Notes: a model not told the origin generated them from the letters alone. A DNA stretch of 64,000 nt from Pilimelia terevasa (GCF_014647915.1 NZ_BMQC01000003.1:248001-312000), one strand, 5' to 3'. Positions 33,750-42,188 are shown, counted from the first letter of the stretch. Made by a program: numbers and translations.

Positions 33750-34298
33750 TCAGCCCGCGGTCAGCACCCGCTCCCGGACGAAGTCCTCCTCCAGGTTGTC
33801 CCCCACCCGGAACCGCTTGTGCCCGACGACGGCGAACCCGCACCTGTCGTAGAACCGGTTCGCGCGCGCGTTCTGCTGGTTGACCCCCAGCCAGACCGCC
33901 GCGGCGCCGCGGCGCGCCGCGGCGGCGACGCTCGCCGCGACCAGGTCGGCGGCGACGCCCGTGCCGAAGTGGTCGGGGTGCACGTAGCACTTGCTCAGCT
34001 CGGCGGTCGGGCGCACGGTCAGCGCCGCCGCGGCGTCGGCGTCGGCCGGCTCGCCGTGGACCAGCATCGTGTACCCCGCCAGCGCCCCGGCGGCCTCGGC
34101 GACGAACAGCTCCCGCTCCGGGTCGGCGAGGTAGCCGGCGAAGCGCGCGGCGCTCAGCTCGGCGGCGACGAACGCCGCCGCCGACGCGGCGCTGACGTGC
34201 GCGGGGCAGGCGAGCGGGAACGTCACCGCGGCCAGCGCGTGCAGGGCGGCGGCGTCGGCCGGGACGGCCGGCCGGAGCGCGCTGGTGCGGTCGGTCAC
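33750..34298 (-). CDS. GNAT-family N-acetyltransferase
   Basis: The 182-residue protein shows the GNAT core: L-R-P-A-V-P-A-D-A-A at beta1, E-L-S-K-C-Y-V-H-P-D-H-F-G-T-G-V-A at motif A (a variant of R/Q-x-x-G-x-G/A), and W-L-G-V-N-Q-Q-N-A-R-A-N-R-F-Y-D-R-C-G-F at motif B. It transfers acetyl from CoA to an amine; the acceptor is unknown. TAGGCT 6 bases before the GTG suggests a leaderless start. Confidence 0.85.
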   Translation of the reverse strand: MTDRTSALRPAVPADAAALHALAAVTFPLACPAHVSAASAAAFVAAELSAARFAGYLADPERELFVAEAAGALAGYTMLVHGEPADADAAAALTVRPTAELSKCYVHPDHFGTGVAADLVAASVAAAARRGAAAVWLGVNQQNARANRFYDRCGFAVVGHKRFRVGDNLEEDFVRERVLTAG

Positions 34299-34307
34299 CG
34301 CCCCAGC

Positions 34308-35087
34308 CTAGCCAGCGGGGGCGGCCGCCGCGCGCAGGTAGCCGGCGCCGCCGACGCGCGCGACCGGGTCGAGCCGGGCCAGGTCGACCTCCCGGGTGTC
34401 GGGGTCCACCAGTTCGTCCCGCACGGTGATGGCCACGACCGTCCCGAGGACGACCCAGCCCCCGCCGGGCGCGCGGGCGTCCGGCCCGCCGGCAGCCGGG
34501 CCCGCCCCACCCGCGACGTACCGGTCCGGTGCGCCGGCGGCCCGGAGATCCGGCTGGCCGGTCCGGGGGTCGGGTGCGCCGGCCAGGAGGTCCGGCTGGT
34601 CGATCCGGGGGTCGGGAGCGCCGGCCCGGAGGTCCGGCGGGCCGGCACCGGCCTCGACCGCGACGATCTGGCGCAGGCGGCACTCGAAGGCGACGCCCGC
34701 CTCGGCGACGCGGGGCGGCCGCACCCGGCGCGAGGGCGCGGGCGTGACCCCGGCGAGGGCGAACTCCGACTCCCCCGGCGGCACTGGCGCGGCGCTGCGG
34801 TCCACGGCCCCGACCTGGCCGAAGCCGGCGATGTTGACCACGAACTCCGGGACCGCCTCGATGTTGCGCAGCGTGTCCTTCTTCGGGCGCCCGGGCGGGC
34901 CCAGGACGGGGCAGAACAGCAGTGTCATCGGCCGGGCGCAGACCGGCGCGAAGTAGGAGAACGGCGCGAGGTTCGGGCGGCCGGCCGCGTCGACCGTGCT
35001 CACCCAGGCGATCGGGCGGGGTACCACGGCGCCGGTCAGCAGCCGGTACGCCCGCGGGCCGTCGAGCTCACCGGGATCCAGGTCCAT
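34308..35087 (-). CDS. Flavin reductase-like (PNPOx-fold) protein with a repeat insertion
   Basis: The 259-residue protein has the flavin reductase-like fold: R-A-Y-R-L-L-T-G-A-V-V-P-R-P-I-A-W-V-S-T, N-L-A-P-F-S-Y-F, P-K-K-D-T-L-R-N-I and D-L-A-R-L-D-P-V-A-R at the end. Members bind FMN and often act with NAD(P)H. Between about residues 147 and 210, where relatives have a short turn, lies a Pro/Asp/Gly-rich stretch with two near-perfect 14-residue repeats. This is probably a flexible loop inserted by tandem duplication. Catalytic parts flank it intact. Confidence 0.75.
   Translation of the reverse strand: MDLDPGELDGPRAYRLLTGAVVPRPIAWVSTVDAAGRPNLAPFSYFAPVCARPMTLLFCPVLGPPGRPKKDTLRNIEAVPEFVVNIAGFGQVGAVDRSAAPVPPGESEFALAGVTPAPSRRVRPPRVAEAGVAFECRLRQIVAVEAGAGPPDLRAGAPDPRIDQPDLLAGAPDPRTGQPDLRAAGAPDRYVAGGAGPAAGGPDARAPGGGWVVLGTVVAITVRDELVDPDTREVDLARLDPVARVGGAGYLRAAAAPAG
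34542..34625. repeat. Two 42-bp coding repeats in the flavin reductase gene
   Basis: Minus-strand units at 34625-34584 and 34583-34542 encode A-G-A-P-D-P-R-x-x-Q-P-D-L-x. Partial copies lie on both sides (P-P-D-L-R before, A-G-A-P-D-R after). The period is a multiple of three, so expansion stays in frame. Confidence 0.7.
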
Positions 35088-35358
35088 GTACCACCTCGCG
35101 CGACGACGGTCCGCCGAGCATAGCCAGCCCGGACCCTACGCGGGGTGCCCGGACGGTAGCGGTCCGCCCGCGCCGTCACTAGAATCACGACCGTCCGCGC
35201 CGCGGCGGAGTCCTGTTCGGACGGACGCCGCCGACGCGGGACCGGCGGTGTCGCCGACCGCGGGCGGCACCGACCGCGTGCGGTGCCGGCCGGGCCCGGC
35301 GGGCACCGCACGGGTGCGACACGCGCAGGTACTACCCCACCGAGGAGTAGGCGGCACG

Positions 35359-35922
35359 ATGTGGAGCAGCGCGGCGGCCGGCGACCGCTCACCCGACTCC
35401 TTCCGGCGGCTGCGCCGCCGCTGCGCCGCCCGGCTGCGCGCGCTGCCGCTGCACGGACTCGACTCGACCGAGGCGCTGTGCCGGCGGCTCAGCGTGCAGC
35501 GTGGACGGCCGATCGTCCTGAGTCCGATGCCCTCCGACGGCGCCGTCTGCGGCCTGTGGCTCGCCCTCGACACGACGGACCTGGTGTTCTACGACCAGGC
35601 CAGCACCGGCGCCCACCGGGCGCACATCATCGCCCACGAACTCAGCCACATCATCTGCGGCCACCGCAGCGCCGAGCCGCTCGACGCGGGTACCGCCGCC
35701 CACCTGTTCCCGGACCTGGACCCGGCCCTCGTGCGCGGGATGCTGCGCCGGGCGGCGTACTCGACCGTCCAGGAGCGGGAGGCCGAGATCACGGCGTCGC
35801 TGCTGCTGCACCTGCTGCACGCCGCCCCCGCCCCTGCCGACGGCAGCGCCGCGGACCCCACCGCCGCCCGGATCGCGGCGACCCTCACCGACCCCCCGCG
35901 CCGCCGGTGGTCGCCGTGCTGA
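35359..35922 (+). CDS. ImmA/IrrE-family metallopeptidase-like protein
   Basis: The 187-residue protein contains the zinc motif H-E-L-S-H (93-97) within I-I-A-H-E-L-S-H-I-I-C-G-H, and later R-E-A-E-I-T-A-S, the region giving the third ligand. ImmA/IrrE peptidases usually cleave a partner XRE repressor. No XRE gene is next to it, although such trios are common. It overlaps the next gene, a MAB_1171c-type membrane protein, as in many actinobacteria. The N-terminus is Arg-rich. Probably a cytosolic stress-linked protease or sensor. Confidence 0.8.
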   Translation: MWSSAAAGDRSPDSFRRLRRRCAARLRALPLHGLDSTEALCRRLSVQRGRPIVLSPMPSDGAVCGLWLALDTTDLVFYDQASTGAHRAHIIAHELSHIICGHRSAEPLDAGTAAHLFPDLDPALVRGMLRRAAYSTVQEREAEITASLLLHLLHAAPAPADGSAADPTAARIAATLTDPPRRRWSPC

Positions 35923-37136
35923 CCGCGAAGGCGGTCGTCTTCACCGCCGGCCTGTACGTCTGCCTGCTGGTCGCCGGCTACCTCGCCGTCCGCCGGCTGC
36001 GCCGCGGGCCCGACCTGGCCCTGACGACCCTGACGGCCGCGTTCCTGCTCAAGGGCCTGGCGTTCGGGCTGTCCACGCCGGGCGGCTCGGCGGCCGTCGA
36101 CCGGGCGACCGGGGTGCCGAACCTCGGCGCGCTCGGCATCCACCTGGCCGGCGGCGTCCTGTCGACCGCCGCGCTGCTCGTGGCCGTCACCTACTGGACC
36201 TGCCCGCCGGACCGGGCGCCGGCCCGCGCCCGCGGGTGGGTGCTCGCGCTGGCCGTCGTCGGCGCGGCGATGGTCGCGCTGTGGCTCGTCGCCAACCTCG
36301 GCGCCACCACCCGCGACCGGCACTACCTGCTGGCCAACGCGGGCCGCCCGGTCGTGGCCGCCTATTTGCTGCTGTACGTCGGCGGCATCATCGTCTCGAT
36401 GTACGCGATGGCCCGCACGACCTGGCGGTCCGCGCGCGCGACCGCCCAGCCGTGGCTGCGCCGCGGCCTGTGGACGGCGGCGGCCGGCGCGGCCACGTAC
36501 GTCGTCTTCGGCCTGAACCGGCTCTCCGCCCTCCTCGCCGCGATCCTCGGCGTCGACGCGCTGGGCTGGGAGGTCGTGACCGTCACCTGTACGTTCACCG
36601 GCATCGTCCTGCTCGGGCTGGGCCTCACGATGCCGCACTGGGGACCGAGCCTGTCGGCCGCCGCGCGGGCCTGGGGCCGGCGTGGGCACCTGCGGCGCCT
36701 CTACCCGCTGTGGCGCGACCTGCACCGGCGGTACCCCGCCATCGCCCTCACCCCGCACGGCCCCCTGCGCGACGTGTGCGACCCCCGCGACCTGGAGTTC
36801 CGCCGCTACCGCCGGGTGATCGAGATCCGCGACGGCCTGCTGGCCACCGGCGCCGCCCCGACCCCGGCCGACCCGCCGGTGGCGGTGGCCGCCGGGCTCC
36901 GCCAGCTCCTCCTCGCGCCCGCCCCGGGCGCCCGGGCACCCGACCCGGCCGGACCGCCCGGCCCCGCCGCGGCGGGCGGCCCGGCCGGGGACACCACCGC
37001 CGACTTCGACCGGGAGCTGGCGTGGCTGCTCGCCGTGGCCCACCACTACCGCCGGCCCGCGCCGCCCGCGCCGCGCTCCCGCCCGCCGGTGCCCCGCGAC
37101 CGGCCGACCGCGCCGGCCGACCCCGTCCCCTCCTGA
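35916..37136 (+). CDS. MAB_1171c-type membrane protein (putative transporter)
   Basis: The 406-residue protein has about seven N-terminal membrane helices (to about residue 250) and a cytosolic C-terminal domain with L-Y-P-L-W-R-D-L-H-R-R-Y-P-x-I-A-L and R-R-Y-R-R-V-I-E-I-R-D-G-L-L, the conserved mark of this actinobacterial family. A Pro/Ala-rich linker and a short end domain follow. The start is GTG 35916 (7-base overlap with the ImmA gene) or GTG 35907. The function is unproven; linkage to ImmA suggests a sensing or export role under proteolytic control. Confidence 0.75.
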   Translation: MLTAKAVVFTAGLYVCLLVAGYLAVRRLRRGPDLALTTLTAAFLLKGLAFGLSTPGGSAAVDRATGVPNLGALGIHLAGGVLSTAALLVAVTYWTCPPDRAPARARGWVLALAVVGAAMVALWLVANLGATTRDRHYLLANAGRPVVAAYLLLYVGGIIVSMYAMARTTWRSARATAQPWLRRGLWTAAAGAATYVVFGLNRLSALLAAILGVDALGWEVVTVTCTFTGIVLLGLGLTMPHWGPSLSAAARAWGRRGHLRRLYPLWRDLHRRYPAIALTPHGPLRDVCDPRDLEFRRYRRVIEIRDGLLATGAAPTPADPPVAVAAGLRQLLLAPAPGARAPDPAGPPGPAAAGGPAGDTTADFDRELAWLLAVAHHYRRPAPPAPRSRPPVPRDRPTAPADPVPS

Positions 37137-37144
37137 GGAGCCCG

Positions 37145-38371
37145 ATGCCCGCCGCGCCCCTGTCCGCGCCCCTGCCCGCGACCGGACGCTGGGCGCTGCG
37201 CGCCGCCCTCGGCTTCGACGGACGCGCCGCCCTCCCCGGCCCCGTCCTCGTCGTGGTCGACGGTGCCCGCATCGCCGCGGTCGACACCACGGGCGCGCAC
37301 CCGCCGACCGACCTGCCGGTCGTCGACGTCGGCGACGCCGCGGTCCTGCCCGGCCTGGTCGACGCCCACGTCCACCTCGCCTTCGACCCGCAGGAGAACG
37401 CCGCCGCACTCGCCGGGGCCCCGCCCGACCTGCTGCGCGCGCGGGTGCGCCGCAACGCCGCCCGGCACCTGGCGGCCGGCGTCACCACCGTCCGCGACCT
37501 CGGCGACCGCGACTACCTGGCCGTGGCGCTGCGCGACGAAGTGCGCACCGCGGACGCTCCGGCGCCGCGGATCCTCGCCTCCGGGCCGCCGCTGACCCGG
37601 GTGGGCGGGCACTGCTGGTTCCTCGGCGGCGAGGCCGACGGCGAGACGGCGCTCCGGGCCGCCGTCGCGCGGCGCGCCGCCCATGGCGTCGACATCATCA
37701 AGATCATGGCGACCGGCGGCGCCATCACCCCCGGCTTCGGTACCCACGAGTCGCAGTACGACGCCGCCGCGCTGGCTGCCGTCGTCGACGAGGCCGCCCG
37801 CCACGGTCTGCCGGTGACCGCCCACGCCCACGGTCCCGCCGGCATCGCCGACGCGCTGGCCGCCGGAGTCGCCGGCCTGGAGCACGTCTCGTTCTTCACC
37901 GCCGACGGCGTGGCCGTGGACTGGCCGACCGTCGAGGCGATCGCCGCCGCCGGGGTACCCGTCGGCGCCACCGAGGCGATGCTGCCCGAGGGCGAGATCC
38001 GCAACCCGGCGGTGTTCGCGAAGCTGGAGCAGCGCGGCCGCAACTTCGTCCGGATGCACGCCGCCGGGGTTCCGCTCGTCTGCTGCTCGGACTCGGGCGT
38101 GGTACCGCGCAAGCCGCACGGCGTCCTGCCTTACGGCGTGGCGCACCTCGGCCGGCTGGGACTGCCGGCGACCGAGGCGCTGGCCGCCGCGACGTCGGTG
38201 GCCGCGCGGGCCTGCGGCATCGCCGACGAGGCCGGGCGCCTCGCCCCGGGCCTCGCCGCCGACCTGCTGGTGGTCGGCGGCGATCCGCTCGCGGACCTCG
38301 ACCGGCTCCGCGACGTCCGCGCGGTATACCGGGCGGGCCGGCACGTCACTCCCACCACCGCGGACAACTGA
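37145..38371 (+). CDS. Metal-dependent amidohydrolase
   Basis: The 408-residue protein has the amidohydrolase set: D-A-H-V-H-L near residue 75, a carboxylated-Lys candidate in I-I-K-I-M-A-T-G-G, T-A-H-A-H-G, G-L-E-H-V-S-F and the catalytic Asp in C-C-S-D-S-G. This resembles imidazolonepropionase/prolidase-like hydrolases of cyclic amides or dipeptides. Its ribosome site GAGGAG overlaps the upstream stop (TGAGGAG), so it is translated with the MAB_1171c-type gene. The substrate is unknown; it is one of the few enzymes linked to this membrane system. Confidence 0.8.
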   Translation: MPAAPLSAPLPATGRWALRAALGFDGRAALPGPVLVVVDGARIAAVDTTGAHPPTDLPVVDVGDAAVLPGLVDAHVHLAFDPQENAAALAGAPPDLLRARVRRNAARHLAAGVTTVRDLGDRDYLAVALRDEVRTADAPAPRILASGPPLTRVGGHCWFLGGEADGETALRAAVARRAAHGVDIIKIMATGGAITPGFGTHESQYDAAALAAVVDEAARHGLPVTAHAHGPAGIADALAAGVAGLEHVSFFTADGVAVDWPTVEAIAAAGVPVGATEAMLPEGEIRNPAVFAKLEQRGRNFVRMHAAGVPLVCCSDSGVVPRKPHGVLPYGVAHLGRLGLPATEALAAATSVAARACGIADEAGRLAPGLAADLLVVGGDPLADLDRLRDVRAVYRAGRHVTPTTADN

Positions 38372-38673
38372 GTACGTCGCCGGACCCCGCGGAGGCCGTG
38401 CACACGCCCTCCCGAAACGCAACAGCCTTCCGTTTCCACGCCACGACGGCCCTGCTAAAACAACTCGAAGCCAGTACCAGACGACAGGCACCACGGCCTC
38501 GGTAATGATCTGGCTCCGCGCATCGCCGACCAGCGGCCCAAGATCTGTCACATGCGTCTGGGTGCCTCAGCCACAATCGGGTCCCGCCGAGGACGGCGAG
38601 GTCCGCGCCGCTGACCTATCCTCAACAGGTCCACTATGGCGGGTGCGTACCCGCCGGTGACTTAGGGGGAGCA
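38372..38673. other. Gene-free region at the edge of the accessory segment
   Basis: About 300 bases where G+C falls from the core level. No promoter, repeat or RNA gene stands out. A minus-strand frame near 38440-38551 (containing I-I-T-E-A-V-V-P-V-V-W-Y-W) has protein-like composition but no start site and runs into the amidohydrolase gene. The promoter of 38674 should lie near the end. Confidence 0.5.
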
Positions 38674-39753
38674 ATGGCGACGACGAGACGGACCCTTCTC
38701 CAGACCCTTGCGGTAGCCACCACCCTCGGTGCGTTGGCGGCACCGCCCGGCGCCTCCGCGGCAGGTCCACGACGCAGTGTGCGGCGGCTCTGGCGGCGCG
38801 ACGGATTCTGCGGCACCTCGGAGCCGGTGCTACATCCGCTGGGCGTCGTGGCCGAGGCCGGGGGTGTGGTTCGGCTGCTTGCCCTGGCGGACGGCGCCAC
38901 CCGCTGGGAGCGGAACGTTCCGGCGCAGGGCGCCGAGGTGACGCTCTGCCGCTCGGGCGACACGGTCCTGGCGATCTGGCCGGCGGTCGCCGGCGCGGCC
39001 GGTGGTATCACCGCCCTCGCCATCGCGGACGGCCGTGAACTCTGGCGGCGGCCAGTTCCGGCGCTGCTGCGCGGTGAATCCGGCGGGCAGTACGTCGCCA
39101 TCGCGGCGCAGCGCGACGGGGGCGAATCGGTGACCGTGTTCGAGGCGGCCACCGGCAAGGAAATGCTCGCCCTCGACCGCGTCGCCGGCTTCAGGAGTGC
39201 CCTGGTGCAGGGGGTGCTGCTGGCGCAGTCCACCGGCGGCACGGCCCTGGCGGCGTACCGGGTGGCGGGTGGCGAGAAGCTGTGGCAGCTCGCCGACCAC
39301 TGGACCCACCTGGTGGCCGGCGACAGCCGGCACTGCTACACGTTCGGCCCCGACGGCCGGTACTACGGTCTCGCCACCGCGACCGGGCGTCAGCGCTGGT
39401 CCACCAGGACACCGCTCGACGGCCAGATCGGCGTCGGCCCGACGGAGTACTGCGCGGCGACCGACACCCGCGTGTGGTGCGTCGAGGCCGCTACCGGGAT
39501 CGAGCGGTGGCGGGTAACTCCGCCCCCGCCGGTCGGCGCCGACCCCGCACCGCCGGGCAGGCGGTGGCTGCCCACGCTGGCCGACGACTATGTCTGCCTC
39601 ACCGGTCGAGGCGAGCTGGCCGTGCTGGACGCTGCAGACGGCTCGATCACGGCGCAGGTCCAGTTCCCCGCGAAGGTCCAGCCACTGACGTACGCCGCCG
39701 GCCGGCTTGCGCACATGGCCGACGGCGCCACCTGGCTCCACGCCCTGGACTGA
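38674..39753 (+). CDS. Secreted PQQ/WD-like beta-propeller protein
   Basis: The 359-residue product begins M-A-T-T-R-R-T-L-L-Q-T-L, a Tat-like twin-arginine signal with a weak hydrophobic core and A-S-A near residue 29. The mature protein repeats blades ending D-G-A-T-R-W, D-G-R-E-L-W, G-G-E-K-L-W, G-R-Q-R-W and G-I-E-R-W about every 40 residues, the PQQ-enzyme-like propeller. Catalytic residues of PQQ dehydrogenases are not evident. It opens a cluster with a MauD-like protein and a Tat-exported Cys-rich protein; by position it could be the propeller subunit of that system. Confidence 0.7.
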   Translation: MATTRRTLLQTLAVATTLGALAAPPGASAAGPRRSVRRLWRRDGFCGTSEPVLHPLGVVAEAGGVVRLLALADGATRWERNVPAQGAEVTLCRSGDTVLAIWPAVAGAAGGITALAIADGRELWRRPVPALLRGESGGQYVAIAAQRDGGESVTVFEAATGKEMLALDRVAGFRSALVQGVLLAQSTGGTALAAYRVAGGEKLWQLADHWTHLVAGDSRHCYTFGPDGRYYGLATATGRQRWSTRTPLDGQIGVGPTEYCAATDTRVWCVEAATGIERWRVTPPPPVGADPAPPGRRWLPTLADDYVCLTGRGELAVLDAADGSITAQVQFPAKVQPLTYAAGRLAHMADGATWLHALD

Positions 39754-39790
39754 CCTTGAGCATGGTGGAGGTCGTCACGTAGTCGTGGGC

Positions 39791-39816
39791 GGCAGCCGGC
39801 AGCCGGCAGCCGGCAG
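39791..39816. repeat. 7-bp tandem repeat
   Basis: GGCAGCC occurs three times in a row (39791-39811) plus a partial copy, 38 bases after the propeller gene. It may be a slippage product. Confidence 0.6.
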
Positions 39817-40019
39817 GCGTTCTCTGACTGCTCAGTGGTCGGCGGACTTGTCCACCCGCCGCTGCCGGCGCTGCTCCGCAATGACGTTTGCCTGACCAGC
39901 AGTTTGACTTGAGGTGACGACAGGCGTCTCCCGCCACCTCAGGGTGCACGGCACGAGGCGGCGTGCGGGCCGCACGGACTGTCAGGTATCCGACACTCAT
40001 CTGGGAACTCATGAGGGTC

Positions 40020-40093
40020 GATGGCAAGCTCCTCACATCACTCCAATGTGGCCGCGAGGCACCGCACCCTGCGACGAAATGGAGCTTGCCATC
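40020..40093. repeat. 13-bp inverted repeat flanked by 7-bp direct repeats
   Basis: GATGGCAAGCTCC (40020-40032) and GGAGCTTGCCATC (40081-40093) are perfect complements around a 48-base centre. CATGAGG occurs at 40010-40016 and again at 40094-40100. The right arm holds GGAG, the only ribosome site before ATG 40095, so a hairpin would hide it. The arrangement fits either a translational switch or a miniature insertion with target duplication. Confidence 0.6.
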
Positions 40094-40094
40094 C

Positions 40095-40796
40095 ATGAGG
40101 AGTTCAATATACAGGACCACCGTCCCGACCGGTGAGCAATTGCTTATCGATCTCGGCGTAGCTCCGTTGGCCGAGCCCAAGGACATCAAACAGGTCCGAC
40201 TCACCAGCGGAAATGACAGTTACGCCTTCACCGTCGGAAAGAAGGGCTACCACGACAAGTACCGCACTGCCGCCGTGACGGGCGGCAGAGAGGTGGCGAA
40301 GACCAACGCGCACGGCAAAGAGGTCTGGATTGCTTCCGCCGAAGCTGGGGCATGGTCCTTCGCGTCCTTCCGGGGGGACTACCACGATCTGCTCTCGATC
40401 TTCGGCGGAACCCCCAGCCCCGGCCAGGTGAAGTCCGTGTACGACAAACTGACGATTGTCGACTCACCCGGCGGAATGACCGTCAACGGCGCGCGCTCCA
40501 CCTTGTGGACCATCGTTTCCCATACCACGTTGGTGACCGTCCCCGGCTATGGGCACATACTCGTCGGTGACCACGACAGGGCGAAGGCGATGCTGCCGAA
40601 GTACGCCGGGCAGCGCACCACCCATGGCGAGATCTGGCGGGTCCCGCTTACGGACCGGACCGCCCATACACGCCCGGGCGACCACTCCTACGTTGTCGCT
40701 TCGTCTGGCGGCGTCGCCGAGGTGTTCGTCGCGCCGTACTCGCAGGCCAGCGACGCCGAACAGCTCACCTGGCTGAAAAACATCAAGATCGGATAA
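40095..40796 (+). CDS. Hypothetical protein of the propeller/MauD-like cluster
   Basis: The 233-residue protein has no signal peptide or membrane helix from this start. Protein-like composition is clear: P-T-G-E-Q-L-L-I-D-L-G-V-A-P, G-K-K-G-Y-H-D-K-Y-R-T-A, T-L-V-T-V-P-G-Y-G-H-I-L-V-G-D-H-D and T-W-L-K-N-I-K-I-G at the end. I do not recognise the family. An upstream in-frame ATG at 40011 would add 28 residues encoded by the inverted-repeat segment. The next gene starts 14 bases on, so an operon with the MauD-like gene is likely. Confidence 0.6.
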   Translation: MRSSIYRTTVPTGEQLLIDLGVAPLAEPKDIKQVRLTSGNDSYAFTVGKKGYHDKYRTAAVTGGREVAKTNAHGKEVWIASAEAGAWSFASFRGDYHDLLSIFGGTPSPGQVKSVYDKLTIVDSPGGMTVNGARSTLWTIVSHTTLVTVPGYGHILVGDHDRAKAMLPKYAGQRTTHGEIWRVPLTDRTAHTRPGDHSYVVASSGGVAEVFVAPYSQASDAEQLTWLKNIKIG

Positions 40797-40810
40797 CCGG
40801 AGATACTGCC

Positions 40811-41311
40811 ATGGACGCGGTCACCGCGCTGTGGATCGTCACCTGGGTGGCGATCATCCTGCTCTTTCTTGCGCTCGGCGCCATAGTCCGGCAGATGAAG
40901 CTGCTCCGCGAAATCGTTGACCAGCAGGGCTACACCGTCACCGAGCCCGATGTGGCGTTCGCACCCGAACTCGTCGATGGGCGTCGCCGCGTCGTCGTCG
41001 CCGCCACCGCGACATGTCCGCGGTGCTTGGTGATTCTCCAGTGTGCCCTGTCGGTGGTCGCCGAAGGCAGAGAACGCGCTGTCGTGCTCACCCCGGACGA
41101 TGCCGCGGACCTCCCGCCTGAGGTGACAGCCGAACTCGACGTAGTGACCTCTGCGCAGGAGTGGCAGAAGATTTCGCATCTGCCACCGCCCCAACTCCTG
41201 CTCGTGGAGGCCGACGGCAGGGTCACCGAACGCTTGTCACCACCCGACTACGACACGGCCCGGCAGGCCTTGCTGACCTGGCTGCCGGCCACCCACGACT
41301 CCTGGAAGTGA
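40811..41311 (+). CDS. MauD-like thiol-disulfide protein
   Basis: The 166-residue protein has one N-terminal membrane helix (about residues 5-26), the sequence I-V-R-Q-M-K-L-L-R-E after it, and an extracytoplasmic thioredoxin-like domain with C-P-R-C near residue 72 and a later Pro-Pro-Pro at the cis-Pro position (H-L-P-P-P-Q-L-L-L-V). The layout and size match MauD, which forms or shuffles disulfides in the methylamine dehydrogenase small subunit. Here the likely client is the six-cysteine Tat protein encoded 10 bases downstream. Confidence 0.7.
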   Translation: MDAVTALWIVTWVAIILLFLALGAIVRQMKLLREIVDQQGYTVTEPDVAFAPELVDGRRRVVVAATATCPRCLVILQCALSVVAEGRERAVVLTPDDAADLPPEVTAELDVVTSAQEWQKISHLPPPQLLLVEADGRVTERLSPPDYDTARQALLTWLPATHDSWK

Positions 41312-41321
41312 GAGGCATCGC

Positions 41322-41942
41322 ATGACCCTGTCGCTAACGGAAATGCCGCTGTACGAGGCCGAGCCGACACCGGACGCGCAGCCTACCTCGGTCAAGCTGA
41401 TCGACCGTCCGGCGGATCGCCGAACCCTGATGCGCGGAATGGCTCTCGGCGCCGTGACCGTCGGCGCGCTGGTAGCCGGCCTCAGCGACCGCCTCACCGC
41501 GCCGGCAACGGCAGCGGGGCGACGCACCGCCCTCGGACCGAAGGAAACCAGTTCGGGTGGCCTACAAGGCTGGACCAGCCCCAACTGCGCGGAGACAGGC
41601 TACGGTGGCGGCAGCCCCATCACCGAGCCGCCGATGGCACCGAGTCAGATGCCGTGGGCCTGCGTGGGCCCGCGCGTCGGCCCCAAGAACTGCGACTCTG
41701 AGGGATGGCATCAGACCCGCGCCTACAGGGAAAATGGCTTCGACATCAACGCCTATCCCCAGATCCGCGCGTGTGACAGCGCCAACGGGATGAACTCCTG
41801 GCGGTGGAAGCCCGGTGGCACCAAGCCGAACCAGCCCAACGACGGCAACACCTACCGGTGCTCGGACGGTTGGCAGGACCGCCACAAGAACGGCGTGTCC
41901 GAGATCGCCATCTTCACCATCTGTCAAGGCCGGGCGAGCTAA
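41322..41942 (+). CDS. Tat-exported Cys/Trp-rich protein (MADH small-subunit-like layout)
   Basis: The 206-residue product has a 32-residue pre-region, then D-R-R-T-L-M-R-G (Arg33-Arg34) and a hydrophobic stretch: a twin-arginine signal with a long n-region, as in the methylamine dehydrogenase light chain. The mature part has six cysteines (89, 114, 124, 151, 180, 201) and six tryptophans (84, 112, 129, 160, 162, 184). It ends I-F-T-I-C-Q-G-R-A-S. No clear sequence match to MauA is claimed, and it has fewer cysteines than MauA. GAGAGG precedes the ATG by 6 bases. Confidence 0.6.
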   Translation: MTLSLTEMPLYEAEPTPDAQPTSVKLIDRPADRRTLMRGMALGAVTVGALVAGLSDRLTAPATAAGRRTALGPKETSSGGLQGWTSPNCAETGYGGGSPITEPPMAPSQMPWACVGPRVGPKNCDSEGWHQTRAYRENGFDINAYPQIRACDSANGMNSWRWKPGGTKPNQPNDGNTYRCSDGWQDRHKNGVSEIAIFTICQGRAS

Positions 41943-41945
41943 CGG

Positions 41946-42137
41946 ATGGGCGCCGACCCGGTTGCCGGGAACGTGCGCCGGCCCCTGTGGAGCACCGTCA
42001 CCACCACGGCGATCACCGGAGGGGTCGGCCTGTCGATCGCCGCCTGGAGTCTCTGGTCCGGGTCTCCGTGGGCGGCACCGGCCACCTGGACGGTCGCCGC
42101 CTTCGTCGCCGGATTCGCGACCAGCGGCTCCACTTGA
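41946..42137 (+). CDS. Small two-helix membrane protein
   Basis: A 63-residue frame starting 3 bases after the previous stop. Two hydrophobic segments (about residues 15-36 and 42-59) with one short polar turn are predicted. There is no good ribosome site, so translation may be coupled to the gene upstream. Unknown function; possibly a subunit of the membrane part of this cluster. Confidence 0.5.
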   Translation: MGADPVAGNVRRPLWSTVTTTAITGGVGLSIAAWSLWSGSPWAAPATWTVAAFVAGFATSGST

Positions 42138-42188
42138 TCGCGCAACTCGGCCGCAGTGCTGAGCTCGTCGGTCCGGCGAGGTCGTCAG

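Larger units (their letters stand above)
39754..40094. other. Leader region with repeats before the 40095 gene
   Basis: This 340-base gap holds the 7-bp repeat at 39791 and the 13-bp inverted repeat at 40020-40093. A frame open from 39963 joins the 40095 gene in phase, so the gene might start earlier (ATG 40011). No other coding signal was seen. Confidence 0.4.

Noticed and set aside
37046-38551. Minus-strand frame whose first part (I-I-T-E-A-V-V-P-V-V-W-Y-W) looks protein-like
   Set aside because: The rest is antisense to the amidohydrolase gene and there is no ribosome site; at most a relic in the gap at 38372-38551.
38372-38673. Search for a repeat of the tRNA-Lys 3' end as an attachment site
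   Set aside because: No match of useful length was seen by eye; absence is not proof.
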